Shown here in pieces: positions 50,785-62,911 of a stretch of DNA of 64,000 nucleotides. The stretch comes from Muricea muricata (taxonomy: Eukaryota; Cnidaria; Anthozoa; Malacalcyonacea; Plexauridae). The first letter of the stretch is position 1; the number at the start of each line of letters is the position of its first letter. The notes below the pieces were generated by a model. It searched no databases and had not been told where the DNA came from. It worked only from the letters and a program-made list of their open reading frames with translations. The DNA lies in the NCBI GenBank assembly GCA_963855995.1, contig OY979717.1:36351497-36415496 (forward strand). The letters run 5' to 3'. A program made the position numbers and the translations under genes.

Positions 50785-52108
50785 TCTAGAGGTGGAGCCA
50801 CTAGGGGGAGACTATGAAGTCTACAGAAAAAAACAAAACACCTGCTCACCCTCCTGAAATTTCTGGCTCCACCCTGGTCAAAAATATGAAAATCCGTCCA
50901 TGCAAATTTGTAGTAGACTATGTCAATAGAGCGCACTTTTGAAGTTGGGATTTGACTCACGCCTCGGTACTTTATTGTATTCTTGACTGGGAAGCAAGCA
51001 AACGTCTTAAAGAAAAAATTCATTCCTGTCGGATCCGCGAGCTTTGCGTGAACATGTCGGTGATGGAATGACACGAAACCGATTGCTATTTGGACAACTT
51101 TTATTGTTGGCCTAGGACGGACCAGATGATGTTTGATGCCGTAATACATAGTTTACCAATGAATGGAGGCACTTGTGGTAAATTCATGGCGATGAATAGA
51201 CTAGAGGTTGAATTAGCATTCGGCGGATTACTACTCGCAGTAACAGCACTTACTATACCACCACTAGATGCGTCAGTCAAAATAGGGCTTTCTGTACAGA
51301 AACGCGGCCAACGAAATTGATGGATAAATTCCTCATCTAACGACGAAAACTGATGACCTTGCTCACGTTGGGTACTATGAACATTGGAGGTAAACAATTC
51401 CCAAACAAAAACCCTAACAAAGAACTAAATTCTAATCTGGCGTGGGACGCGAGCAACTAAGAGCGCGCGAATATTAATAGCCTCGATTCCCCCCCCCCTC
51501 CCCCGTATGAAAATTAAGGAATTATGTCATATCTCATAAATTATCATACTAATTTGACCAGTTGTGACGACAGATCGATTTGTTTTGTGTGTTACCTCGA
51601 CTTATTCACGCGTGAATACGAGCTATTTGATCGTGTATTCGATGTATTTGTGCGTGAGTTATATGTATTTGTGCGCATTTGTCTTGTTTGAGCGTCTTTG
51701 AAATGTTTCGTGCAGGTGCGTGATACTGTGTGTCAGCGGCGTTGGTCTTGATATATGACCTTGGTAATTTGGTCCCGTTTTGACGCCCATAGAGGTAGTG
51801 TAATGCTTATTCGGTATATGATTCTTGATCGATGGAGCAAAACTCTGAGCCTTTATCGCTTGGTTGATATACGTATAAGGGGTTTTCCCGTAGATTTTTG
51901 TCGACTTGTTTCTCTGACGGTAACAGGTTTGACCACCGTTTTTTTTTGGATTTGATTTGTTATTTGTTAGTCTTGGTATACGAGATATCGCCGTCCGTTA
52001 TATTTATAAATATTACCATACATTCAATCGACAAGCCGGGTCTGGTTGGACGTATCTCAATTGAAAGAGGCCAGATTATCCATGGGAATGAAAATATTTC
52101 CATATTAA
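50785..52108. other. Noncoding stretch, nothing firmly recognised
   Basis: It contains a C-run at 51490-51507 and short open frames on both strands (for example 51397-51101 minus) that lack known motifs. It is intronic to the LRP-like gene if that model holds. Confidence 0.45.
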
Positions 52109-52914
52109 CCATGAGCTTTAGGACCAATTCGGTTCATCTATTGTGGTGTTTAATTTAGATCTATTTACCTTGTATGTGACCTGAATGCACTGATCAGAAT
52201 TGTTCAATATCTTGCTTGTAAGTACTTCAAAAATACATCCCTCAAAATTGCCTTTATTCGAGAAATATGTAAATTTTTAGGGTGAATTTTTTGTAAATAT
52301 CTACTTTTGAAACAGCCATATTTATTTGCATTAGAACCCAAGCTTTCAAACGGCGCACAAGGAATAATAATGAGGTGATAATCACGAATAATGAGAGGGT
52401 AAGAACATCTAATCCTTGAGCCAATCAGCTGTCTAATTTCTGTACCACGTGAGCAAAATGTTTCGTCACAAGCTTGAGGAACGTTATGACGTACCGAAGA
52501 CTGATTTTGGAGTGATAACATATTCTGGGGACACGTTTGTGCCATATATGGAAGTTGGGAACACCTTTGTGCCATATATGGTAGTGTCGTTTCCTCTCGC
52601 TTCGAACGATTTGATAATCAGATGATCCTACCCTCTCATTATTCATGACTGTCACCTTATATTCCTTGTGCGCCGTTTGAAAGCTTGGGTTCTAATGCAA
52701 ATAAATACGGCTGTTTCAAAAGTAGATATTTACAAAATTCACCCTAAAAATTTAAATATTTCTCGAATAAAGGCAATTTTGAGGGATTTGTTTTTGAAGT
52801 ACTTACAAGCAAGATATTGAACAATTCTGATCAGTCCATTCAGGTCACATACAAGGTAAATAGATCTAAATTAAACACCACAATAGACGAACCGAATTGG
52901 CCCTAAAGCCCGTG
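52109..52914. mobile_element. Foldback/MITE with about 300-bp inverted arms
   Basis: Left arm 52109-52411 (ATGAGCTTTAGGACCAATTC ...) recurs inverted at 52607-52914 (... GAATTGGCCCTAAAGC). The centre of about 195 bp includes a tandem pair around TTTGTGCCATATATGG (52540 and 52567). No ORF matches a family. Its right end lies about 300 bp from the EGF exon. Confidence 0.75.
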
Positions 52915-53222
52915 TATTAACACTCACAAGCGCGTGGCATGACATTATGTGCACCATGCAATCCCACTCGAGATTATCACAGCCACAAAATCATAACTTG
53001 TTTAAAATTGAATGCAAGCAATTAATTCAAGCACGCGCAAGTATTCCCCGCAACTACACATGTACTCACAGCTTATGTCTCAGTAAATGCATGGTATTCA
53101 AATATGATGACGAAACAAGGGTAATTAGATACAAAGAGACTTTGCCTAGTTTGAGTCACTATAATGATATTTAACGAGCCTTAACTACATCAGTGCAGAT
53201 ATTAATCTGTTCCAATACATAC

Positions 53223-53354
53223 CGCCACATTTTTTTGTTACTTTGTCCAATATGTATCCCTTTGCACATGTGCTGCATTTATAAGACCCCATGAAGTTGG
53301 TGCAGTTGTATTTAGTATTAGGACCACATGGCGACGACGAACATTCATCAATAT
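53223..53354 (-). CDS. Exon encoding a calcium-binding EGF module
   Basis: This 132-bp exon (44 codons) has an acceptor ATTTAG (53360-53355) and a donor CG|GTATGT (GT at 53222-53221), phase 1 at both ends. It encodes DIDECSSSPCGPNTKYNC followed by a GSYKCSTCAKGY segment. The D-I-D-E-C start and N-x(n)-Y/F spacing match calcium-binding EGF. In LDLR/LRP this is the EGF-B position directly before the YWTD propeller, which fits the propeller exon at 9778-10153 on the same strand and in the same phase. Confidence 0.8.
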
Positions 53355-53359
53355 CTAAA

Positions 53360-54317
53360 TAAACGAATGAAGTTTTATTGAAGCAAGCAATTATGTAATA
53401 TTAGCATGACGAGAGAGGGCGGATTTTATCATATTTAAAATTACGCGAGCTTAAAGTTGGAACCGGCCGAAATTCTTCTTTTTTTGCCAGTTTACTTGGA
53501 ACATTGCAAACTCTCACCCTTCTTGTTTGAGTGCTTACATGGTATCCGATTACAAAAGTATCAGAGTTTACCTAAAATATCTATATGCGTATGATGTTTT
53601 GATACCCAGTGTTCGTCCGGTCCTCAGGTGTTTACACGATGCTGGACGAATTTAAACAGTATGGATAAAAAATAGCTACGCGACGCGTATACACATGTGG
53701 TAAGCCTTGTGCTTAATCAGTTAACCAGAGAACCAGGCATAAACCTCAAGGAAATGTGGGTTCACAATCCAAGTCCGTAAAATAAGAAAATCTAGGAATG
53801 CCTTTTGCTGTAGACACGAGGAAACACGCTATATACGAAATTTTAACCTGTAGATACGGTTTCCGAGTCCTAGGGAACCGTAGGGTACTTTCTTCGCATG
53901 TTTTGACAGGTGAAATGTGATACGTGCGGCTAAAATTGACTCAAATCAAAATGCGCCATTTGTACTATGTTCACGTACACGCTGCAAGTCGCTGTAGCGT
54001 CTTCAATATTGAATATTTTTCGCTCAAAAGCGGCAACTATCCTGTGAAAACGGTAGCGATTCATTCCGTGGTATTATGGGGAAGATACCATGAAGGATGG
54101 CATAGATTTTTGCAGCGAAAGGTCAAAATAATTTGTTGTAATTAATATTTCGAGCGTAAACAGAATTGACACGATATAGTTTAGACTTCGCTGTATCTTT
54201 TTTAGTTTGTAGCATTTTCGTATGAAACTTAGCTTAAAATGTAGAAAAAATGCAGCGATGTTTTTGGTGTTATTTTGAAAAATATATGTGCTTTTCCGGC
54301 TGAGATAGCCTGGTATA
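53360..54317. other. Intron of the LRP-like gene, nothing recognised
   Basis: AT-rich sequence between the calcium-binding EGF exon and the Tc1/mariner-type MITE. No domain or RNA gene was seen. Confidence 0.5.
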
Positions 54318-54319
54318 TA

Positions 54320-55064
54320 CAGTGCGTATCAAAATCAAAACTTGACGTGCTGTTGAGTACAAAAACTATTCGGTGTACGTCCAATTTTTTTTTCACATTC
54401 AAAAAGATGAATCTGTAAGCTATTAAATGACACCCTTTTAGTGCCAAATGGACAAAATTTGGGCATATGCGAGACCAAAAAAAAAATGTTGGTAAAAATC
54501 GCATATTTTCACCTCAGAGAGTTGGGACTAAAACCATTGAACATTAACTCCCTTTGGGATTCGAGTTGTTGACAAAATAGCTTCAGAATAAACTATTAAA
54601 CTACCCGCGTGCACATATTATTAACTCTCATGCAGTCATTGAATACAAACATGGTGCAACTTACAGTTGAACAAAGAACATTTTTAGTCAAAAACGTTTC
54701 CCCGAGCAGCGTCCGCTCGCGCTTAAAACGATTTGTGAAAGAACGTTTTTTAGAGAGTTTTCTGCCCACAGCACAACCTTGAATCGAAACATAGGGAATT
54801 CAGGAAGACAACGACATGTTTACGTATTAACTGAGTTGTCCTTTTGTTATTCAGTGTTCTAAGCGAAGAGGTGAAAATAAGTGATTTTGACCAACACTTT
54901 CTTTTGGTCTCGTACATGCTCAATTTTTGTCCATTTTGTGCTAAAAAGGTGTCATTCAATAGCTAACAATTGATCTTTTAGAATGTGAAAAAATGAACAA
55001 ACACCGAATGGTTTTTTTACTAGAGCGCGTAAACGTTCGATTACCTTTTTTTTTATACGCACTG
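54320..55064. mobile_element. Tc1/mariner-type nonautonomous element
   Basis: The unit starts CAGTGCGTATCAAAA and ends TTTATACGCACTG, with TA on both sides (54318-54319, 55065-55066). Inverted arms of about 200 bp share segments such as GGTGTCATT and TGGTCTCG. The 745-bp element has no transposase ORF. It lies in the intron between the two EGF exons. Confidence 0.78.
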
Positions 55065-55376
55065 TATTATTTGCATTGCGTGTTAAAAATGCACACTATC
55101 AAACAAACATCTCCGTCGCAGTCGAAGGCTATATCGGACTTCTGTCACGTGATTGACTGTTGGCTCTGACTGGTTGGCTTCAAACGCGACATCCAAATTT
55201 TCAGTAACAGTGTGGTAAGCCGTTGGCTAGACCTCTTTTTGTCGTGTTGCGAATTCGTACAGAGTACTGATAGGGAGATTGGGAGAAAAGGATTCTGTTG
55301 AATTCCAATAAATTTCAATGAATTATCAGCGAAAAATTGATGTATTTTTATCTATATTAGTTTTTTAAACGTTTAC

Positions 55377-55487
55377 CTGTGCATTTTCCAGCACTCCATT
55401 CAAAACCAGGTTCACATTGGCACGAGCCGTTCGTTTCGTTACAATACGCAAAACGACCACATGTTGCATTACGGCATCCCTTCAAAT
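55377..55487 (-). CDS. Exon encoding an EGF-like module
   Basis: This 111-bp exon (37 codons) has an acceptor CAG (55490-55488) and a donor ACAG|GTAAAC (GT at 55376-55375), phase 1 at both ends. It encodes D/xLKGCRNATCGRFAYCNE followed by SCQCEPGFEW and a final Cys, with six cysteines in EGF spacing and no calcium-binding start. It is the EGF-A-like module upstream of the calcium-binding EGF exon 2 kb away on the same strand. Confidence 0.78.
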
Positions 55488-55489
55488 CT

Positions 55490-56370
55490 GAAACGCAAAA
55501 CTGTTACTGCACTTTAATTTAGACTCTAGGCGATGCTTGGGCACACAGTACAGTCGAGTAATATTCGATTTACAGTCGGATGAATAGCTGTCATACACTA
55601 AGAGAAATTCTTCATGCGTTTTTGTGCCCGGGAGGAATACATTAGACATGCAAAGCTGCTTATACCCTAGTTCAAGTTGACCCCTATTTTATTCTCTTCG
55701 ACAAACGATATTAATAATTACGAATGTCAACCCCCTATAATTTGACGCTTCTTATGTCTATCTCAAGCAGGTTGTTGTAAATTAGTCCTAAAGTAAGGAT
55801 GAATTCTTTCAGTCTTTGGTCCACAGATTACGGGTTTTCTCGGATATTACTTGAGACCTTGTTCACAAATTAGTGAACTGGGTTTGACATAATGGTTTGG
55901 CATTTCTGCAGCATTCTGCTTCCCTTTGCGAAAATATGGCCGAACAAACGCAACAAGTTGCTTTGAAAAAAGCCAATTTTATAATCTATTTCGATGGAAA
56001 TTGTCTTTTACCACCGTTAAAGTCATGTTCAGCATCTCCGACGCAAGAAAAAGGTTCATAATGTTTAAGTTGCAGTAACTACAAACTATATATCTCTATT
56101 CACTTCAGATTTACATTCTCAACCGTTAAGATCGAGTTTGTGTGACCGTGTGTGTGCACAATCTATGGTGTGTGCCACCGTGAGAGTTCTAAGTGGCTGC
56201 CAGTGAGTAAACATTCGAATAACGTTTAATTTTACATAAGCCATATTGTTGCTAGTAAAGTATATTAATTTATTCCATAATTTATATTATATTATATATA
56301 CACAGTCACCCGAGGTACTGATTACTCTACTTTCAGCACCTATTTATTGTCCTGCTATTAACCTATTCAT
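55490..56370. other. Noncoding stretch, nothing recognised
   Basis: AT-rich sequence upstream (on minus) of the EGF exon. No further EGF or LDL-A exon was recognised here or to the right. Confidence 0.5.
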
Positions 56371-56371
56371 T

Positions 56372-58698
56372 TCAAGCCTGCTTTCCTACATACCCACCTA
56401 TATATAGACTATTGTGACAGCACAATGCTGTAATTTTTGACAGGTCTTCATTGATATTCCACGTAACTTCACTAACATACTTGATGGGAAACGAAAGATA
56501 CAATTTTGAATCATCTGCGTACGATTCTAAGTCACCGAAATTCGGGATGGTGGGCAAATCATTCAAATATATATTTAACAAAGCAGGTCCTAATATCGAA
56601 CCTTGCGGTGCACCATGAGTGATAAGGCCTGGCTCTGACACAACTGAGCCAATCTTCACCTGTTGCGTCCTTCCGGTCAAGTAACTTTTAAACCATTCTA
56701 AGGCGCCAAGGCTTAGGGCTAATGCTTTTAGCTTTGTTAAGAGTTTGCGGTGATCTATACTGTCAAACGCTTTTGAGAAATCCAGCAATACTATGACTGT
56801 AAGTTCTTTTGAGTCCATTGCTTTAAACACCTTATCTGTCATAAAAACGCCAAGAGTCTCGCATGAATGTAGTTTTTTATTACCACTTTGATGTTTACTT
56901 AGGCATTTCTTTTCGTTCATATTTCGTTCTATTTCGGTCAGTTGATTTAACGCTGCTCGTTCGCAAATTTTAGAAATCGCTGGTAATAACGATAGTGGTC
57001 GATTGTTATTTGCCACTTCATGATCTCCCTCTTTAAGGAGTGGTGTTACTTCTGATATTTTCCAGGCTGATGGAAAAACTGAAGTCTGTAACGAGCGATT
57101 TATTATGTCAGTAACAACTGGGAGAATGCATGAAAGTGCATCCTTTATCGTAGACATTCGTATTTTGTCATGTCCAGGGGCTTTATTCGATTGGAATGCC
57201 ATGATTGTCCTTCGTACTTCTCCACGTGAGACAGGAACAAAACTAAAATTTTGTGACTCAGCGACAGCCAGCGAAACACTTGTTGGAGGTGCAGGCAGGT
57301 TATATAATTCTATTAAAGATGCGCAATCTTCTGATACTCTCCTACCAACTGAGGTGAAAAACTGATTAAACTCATTAGCGACTTGTTTCATATCCTTTGT
57401 GTAGACTTGTTGGGTACTTTCTTTACGAGGAATACAATTCTCAATTATCTTCCACTTTGAATTAATATTGTGACTGTGCTCTAGTTCTTTCCGTACGTAT
57501 TCCCCTTCGGCATCTCTCAGCTTGGATTTTACTTCTTTTTTGAGTTTACGATATCTTTCCCAGTCTGTTGTGGATTTAGTGCTTCGAGCAGTTTTCAGTA
57601 GGTTATTTCTATATTGCATAAGGTCGCGAATTTCTGTGCTAATAAAGGGGCAGCTGCGATGTTTAATCTTCACTGTTTTCACAGGTGCATGTGTGTCCAT
57701 TTCACGGAGAAACTTCTCATTGAAATGATCTAGCATTACACTTACATCATCCATGATGGAAATATCATACCAAGGTATTCGTTGTAAATCCGCGAGGAAA
57801 CTATCACGTTTGTAGTTTTTGTACGATCTCACACATTTAGAACTAGTTGGCGGCTTCGACATCTTAAGTTTCAAAGAAGCATGTATTAGATAGTGATCAC
57901 TAATGTGAGATAAAACCCCCCCATAATTTTCTACTAGACTGACATTCGACGTCATGAAAATGTCAATAAGGTAAGATGACGTTTCTGTTACTCTTGTGGG
58001 TTCTTTTATCATTTGAGTTTGATTCACACTTGTACAAAAATGTAGTAGCGATAGTCTCTGGAGAATCCGGTTTCAGTAAATCAAAGTTTAAATCACCTAC
58101 AACAATTATCTCTTTTCCTAATGTGAGAGCATGTAAATAATTTTCCATGAAAATATCATGAAAGGTTGAGGTAGGACAATAATCAGGCCTATATGTCACA
58201 CAGAGGAGAATTGATCTTAGTTTCCTGAGTTGTATTAGCATCCATAGCTGATGAAATCCGAATTCAGATATCCCTGTTATTTTTTTGAGACATTTGACTT
58301 TAATCGACGATTTAGAATAGACACAAACACCCCCTCCTGTCTTTGCCAAACGGTGCAATCTTGTTAGTTTGAAGCCCTCGATTTCAACTTCCGCATTTGT
58401 CACTGTGGAGTTTAACCACGACTCTGATAAGGCTAAAATATCATAGTTCCTATCCTTCATATATAAGTTCTCGAACCTGCATAAGATGATTCCTATTCTT
58501 AATTGAGCGAACATTTAGGTGGGCAATTCTAAGTTTCGATCTTTGCATATCCGAAGGGGGTTTTGGAACATGTTCTTTTGTTGTCGCAGTTAGGGTATTT
58601 TCCCTAGAGTTTACAATTTGAATATTTACTATGAATACTAATATGAACATTGATATTAATTTGAATATTAACAACCTGTTTATGTCAACCAGCATCAT
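56372..58698 (-). pseudogene. L2/CR1-type LINE ORF2, 5' part, inverted relative to its own 3' end
   Basis: Minus-strand order: a hydrophobic leader (58698), LRIAHLNVRSIKNR (endonuclease start), ILALSESWLNS, GGGVCVYSKSS, VVGDLNFDLLKP, then a 551-residue frame (58027-56372) with HISDHYLIHASL (endonuclease end) and RT blocks WKISEVTPLLKEGD, LLDFSKAFDSIDH, GAPQGSILGPALLNIYLNDLP and the active site LESYADDSKLYL. Frame changes occur near 58490 and 58020. The RT C-terminus is missing at the left end. It is found instead on the plus strand at 58760-59280, so this block is an inverted 5' segment. Confidence 0.85.
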
Positions 58699-58759
58699 GT
58701 AATTTAATTGACCTTTGAAGTGATATCTGACTGTTCGGTCAACATGTTTTGTTTTTTAA

Positions 58760-59457
58760 TGGAAATACCTGGACTCATTTATTTACAAAAAACGTATTAA
58801 AGAACGTATTAAAAACTATTTACCATTACATAGTAGAATATTTTTTTAGAATTCTTATATTCTGCCAAATTTTGATTATGCTGACATAGTTTGGGGAGAT
58901 CGGGGGAATGAAACCCTTATGTCAGATCTTCAAATCCTACAGAACAAGGCGGCACGTATAATCCTGGACCTAGATTATAGATCTTCAGCTAGTTTTGCTC
59001 TGAAGAAATTGAATTGGAAAGACTTGAAGTCCAGGAGAACTGTTAATCGTTTGTTATTTACATATAAGTGTAGGAATGATCCTTTTCATTTAAATTTGAA
59101 ATTACATATCACCAGGATATGCATACTTATAACACTAGGTCAAAGTGTAATATACGTAAATCAGCGGCGAAGCATAAATGGACAATGATTAACTTTGCCA
59201 GCGATAACTGGAATGAATTGCCCCAGGAAGTTCGTCAAGCAAAAGATCTAGAAACTTTTAAACTCCTATTGAATTAGCTCGTTTACTTAATTTATGGTTT
59301 ATTAATTAATAAATTACTAATAAATCATTAATTCATAATTATTAACTTATTTAATTCATTCTTGTAAGTTTTTATTTTGCAGGACCCTACTGAAAAACAC
59401 ATATTGTGACGTAGGCTTCTTGAATAAAAATTGCTTGATTGATTGATTGATTGATTA
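58760..59457 (+). pseudogene. 3' end of the same LINE: RT C-terminus, 3' UTR and TTGA tail
   Basis: The plus frame reads LPNFDYADIVWGDRGNETL, then LQILQNKAARIILDL and KKLNWKDLKSRR, and after a shift the ASDNWNELPQEVRQAKDLETF ending, with a stop near 59277. One in-frame TAG lies at about 58849. A short 3' UTR ends in (TTGA)n at about 59432-59457, a microsatellite tail typical of L2/CR1-type elements. It continues the element whose 5' part is inverted immediately to the left. Confidence 0.82.
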
Positions 59458-62429
59458 GAAAGAAAAGGGTGCTGCCACTTTGTATTTTCCTTTAAATCAT
59501 TAATTCCACGGACAGCTTTGCTACAACAGGCTAAAGAGTCAGTAAGATTGCTGTAATTTTATCATGTAGATAATAAATTAGAATAATAACATAATTCATG
59601 AATTTGTCAAATCATAAATACTTTTAAGTGTCTCAATTTTCAGAATGAAAACACTCTGGTAACGCAGGTAAACTCTAGGGGTATTGGCTAGAGTTTCTGA
59701 TTTTTACAGAGTGTTTTGATGAGTGTAGAAATGCCAATGGCACCAGCCGTTGCAGATGGCTTGAGACTGGCTGTGGGGGGGGGGGGGTATAGGTTAGGGC
59801 AGAGAACATTTAAAACTAGAATTTTTGATAGCATTTTCAGCATTCTGACAACATATTTTTGGGGAAAATCTAAGTTGCATAAAGGGCGTTGATGAGTTGA
59901 TAGTACGCTATTTTGAATTTTGGTAAATTGTATGCCATGGTACATTAATTTAATATATCTAGTTGTGTACTTGTGCACAAGTAATAATAAACTAACACAG
60001 CTACATACTTTCTCAGATTATATATTTTGCTGCATTTATATTCAGTGGCATAAACATGATACAATTTTGCTGCAAAAAGAAGTGACCAGCTTTATATGAT
60101 ATTTTGAGCAATGATGCTCAACATCAGCCATAAAATGACAAGCGATAAACAAAACTTTTCCAAGGAGAATTTCTTATAGGTTCGCAACTTTGTTTACACA
60201 ATATATTAGAGGTTAGATCGTATGACAAAACTAAATCGGCTATTTATACATACACTACAACGTGTTTAATTTTAAAATCTTGATACCGACGAAGATATTC
60301 CCCCAAAAGCGAGAACTATATCATTCAATAAGTAAATAGCGTTAAAGCGTTAAACAGCTAGCTATAGAAGAACAAACGAATGGAAAGATGTGAAATTAGA
60401 GCATGCTTGCTTAGATGATGATTCCATATTTGGGCATTTTCGTACGAAAGGCGAATTCGGAAATATCCGATGCGCTCCTGAGTTTGATGTTGAAGCCATT
60501 TATGGGCACATGCATAAATATGCGGAATACGGAAAATTCCGAAATTAGAATCCTCCTATACAAAGAACCCCCAAATTGTGCTCACACGATGACATATGTG
60601 TCTACTTACAGTAGACACAAAAAACGCAAGCTGTCTGTGATCTTGTTTCATAATTAGATCTAATTAGGTGACGTCAAAAACAGGGGTAAACTTTGCAAAA
60701 AGCAATTGTATGCATTGTTAGATTTTCCATTTGAAATGTCTCAGATCACAATACTTAAGATTTTGCAATAAAATACCTAGGAAAGTGAGAAATGTGAAGA
60801 CAAATATTACCCTGCTTTTGACGTCATGTATACCTGACGATAGTTCGATATGCATATCCAAGAGGGCGGATTACGTGAGTATTCGCATGAAAATAATGCC
60901 AAATCCTGCACAAAATAAGAAATCTGATAACAATTCGTAAACAAACCATATACCTATTCTTGGTGCTCGTACAAATTAGACAAGAATAATTTTTGTTGCC
61001 ATATTTCTTTTAATTAATAAACTCGGCTCGATTGAACATATGCAGGACCTCAAACGTATTTGGCAGATTTTTTCCTTGTTATTTTCTAGTTCCCTAAAAC
61101 CAAAGATACTTACGCCGCGCTTGTTAGCCCCTCCAATCAACTTTCACTCCATCGTGTAATAATGATGATTAATGTAAAAATAATGTATATATTCTTCATG
61201 GTTACGTTAATGAAATACGATGTAAATTTTGCAGCCCCTTGTCAGTTATCTAATAGTTTTGTCCCAAATAGGTAATTATGTTTGCTTTCCACTTTCGGAG
61301 TCTTTGAAGTCAATACAGCCCAACAATCATTATCTATTTGTCCACGTCACAGTGATACACTAGGCATAAGATGGCGATGTTTCAAGAAGTTCTGCACTTG
61401 TCCCCCGATTTGGGTTGAGCACAAAACAAAAAAGTAAAAGGTGATCGAGAAACCACTCATTATCAGTCAAATCAACTTTTCTACGAAGCGCAAATTCTTG
61501 TTCCAATTGCCTCACGTACGTTAAGAATTCGTTTCATGGTTTTTTTTACTTTGTGAGGCCGTTCATCATTTTTTTGAACTCATCATTTTAGCTATTGTAA
61601 ACCTTGTCGGCTCATACTCACTAGAGCCAACACAAAGCCGACTGAGTCACTTGAGCCATCTGAGCTTCGTGAGAGCTCCAAGGTAGATATTATTAACATG
61701 CATTAATACTGTCCTTATATGTGATGAATGTCTGGATAAATAAATAAATAAACAATTGACTGAATAGAATTTTGGAAATCTTCCCATTTTCTTACTTTTG
61801 TCCATTGGAGAACGATTCAATGACAGAGCTATCAGAAATCATGAGAAAACTTGACGTCAAAGCAAATCGAGACGCAGACATATTTTCCTTTTTCAATTGA
61901 ATCCGGGAATGGCAGCAGCAGCAGTTCAAGTGACGCATCATCAAAAAAGTGGCGATGATGCAACTATCCAAAAGTAGTGAAAAAAGACTGGGAGCACCTA
62001 AGTATGCGAACTGAGAACGATCGAAATAGTAAAGCCACAGCTGTTGTTGTGGTTTCGTTTCCACGTCATTGCACCAAAAGGTCCAGCTTCCCTTTGGGAA
62101 GCTCGGAAGAATTGTAAGTCAGTGGAGAAGGCGTAAAAACAGATGAAAATTATTGAGACACAAAGTATCTTCGTACCTTGCATGGCCGATGGTTAGGACC
62201 ATGCTACTAGCTGGAACACTCGCAGACAAGTGTTGTCTGTCTTGGCCGACTTTAGTTAGTACCATATCATGTAATACGACAGCACATATCAGGTAAAAAT
62301 CTCTTAGTATTCTGCCGCCCACAAACGGACGTGCTTTAATTCAATGGTCGACACAGTACCCTTTTAATTTCAAAAATGGTACTCTCGAAACATGTGTTCA
62401 ATTATGCTTTATCTTTTATTTAAAATCAG
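59458..62429. other. AT-rich DNA with no firm gene
   Basis: It includes a G-run at 59776-59788 and, near 61690-61760, a stretch ending in (AAAT)n that resembles a LINE 3' tail. A minus-strand frame at 62183-61998 begins with a hydrophobic, signal-peptide-like stretch (MQGTKILCVSIIFICFYAFS) but ends after 61 codons and matches nothing I recognise. Confidence 0.45.
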
Positions 62430-62517
62430 GCATTACCGAGTGCCGAATAAAAGCAGCTCGTCAACATAAAGCTCAGTACGGTCGTGGAGTTCGATTGCCT
62501 TCAGTCCCAGAATGCGA
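62430..62517 (+). CDS. Possible exon with the first half of a thyroglobulin type-1 domain
   Basis: The exon lies between TTTAAAATCAG and a GA|GTAAGC donor. It encodes ITECRIKAARQHKAQYGRG followed by PSVPEC. The C...(A)...G...vP-x-C pattern is that of the front half of thyroglobulin type-1 repeats. The second half (CWCV motif) was not found downstream. It is on the opposite strand to the LRP-like exons, so it would be a different gene. This is a short match and could be chance. Confidence 0.35.
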
Positions 62518-62911
62518 GTAAGCCTTTCTCAACTTGATAACTTTTTGTCATTTATCCAAGCTTGCTTCAGATGCATGCTTGCGTCAGAGCGCGTAAGCGC
62601 ACGCAAGAAAAAGTGCTCTGCAAAAAGAGCTTTAAAATCGTTTTTGACTCAATAATTTTGAGTGTTTCTTGCCGTAAAGTGGTGTCTAAGGACATTCTCA
62701 GCAGATATTGGTGGATTGTTTTTTGTTATCTCGACTGGTTTGCAAGAATTTGTGGCGAATGAAGTGAGTTTCAAGATCGTAGCATGCAAGTGGAAACTCC
62801 CAAGCAAACTGCACGGGCTAACAGTTGGCGAAATTAACGGTTATAACGGTTATTCAAATTAGAACAATTTTACAAGTATCTCGCGAATAATTAGAACAAA
62901 TTGAAATTAGA

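Noticed and set aside
51101..51397. Minus-strand frame of 98 codons, Ser/Thr/Pro-rich
   Set aside because: No known motif, and an overlapping plus-strand frame is equally long. It could be a transposon exon, but there is no support.
61998..62183. Small secreted protein with signal-peptide-like start
   Set aside because: The hydrophobic start is suggestive, but the frame is short, with no mature-peptide motif, conserved cysteine pattern or splice support.
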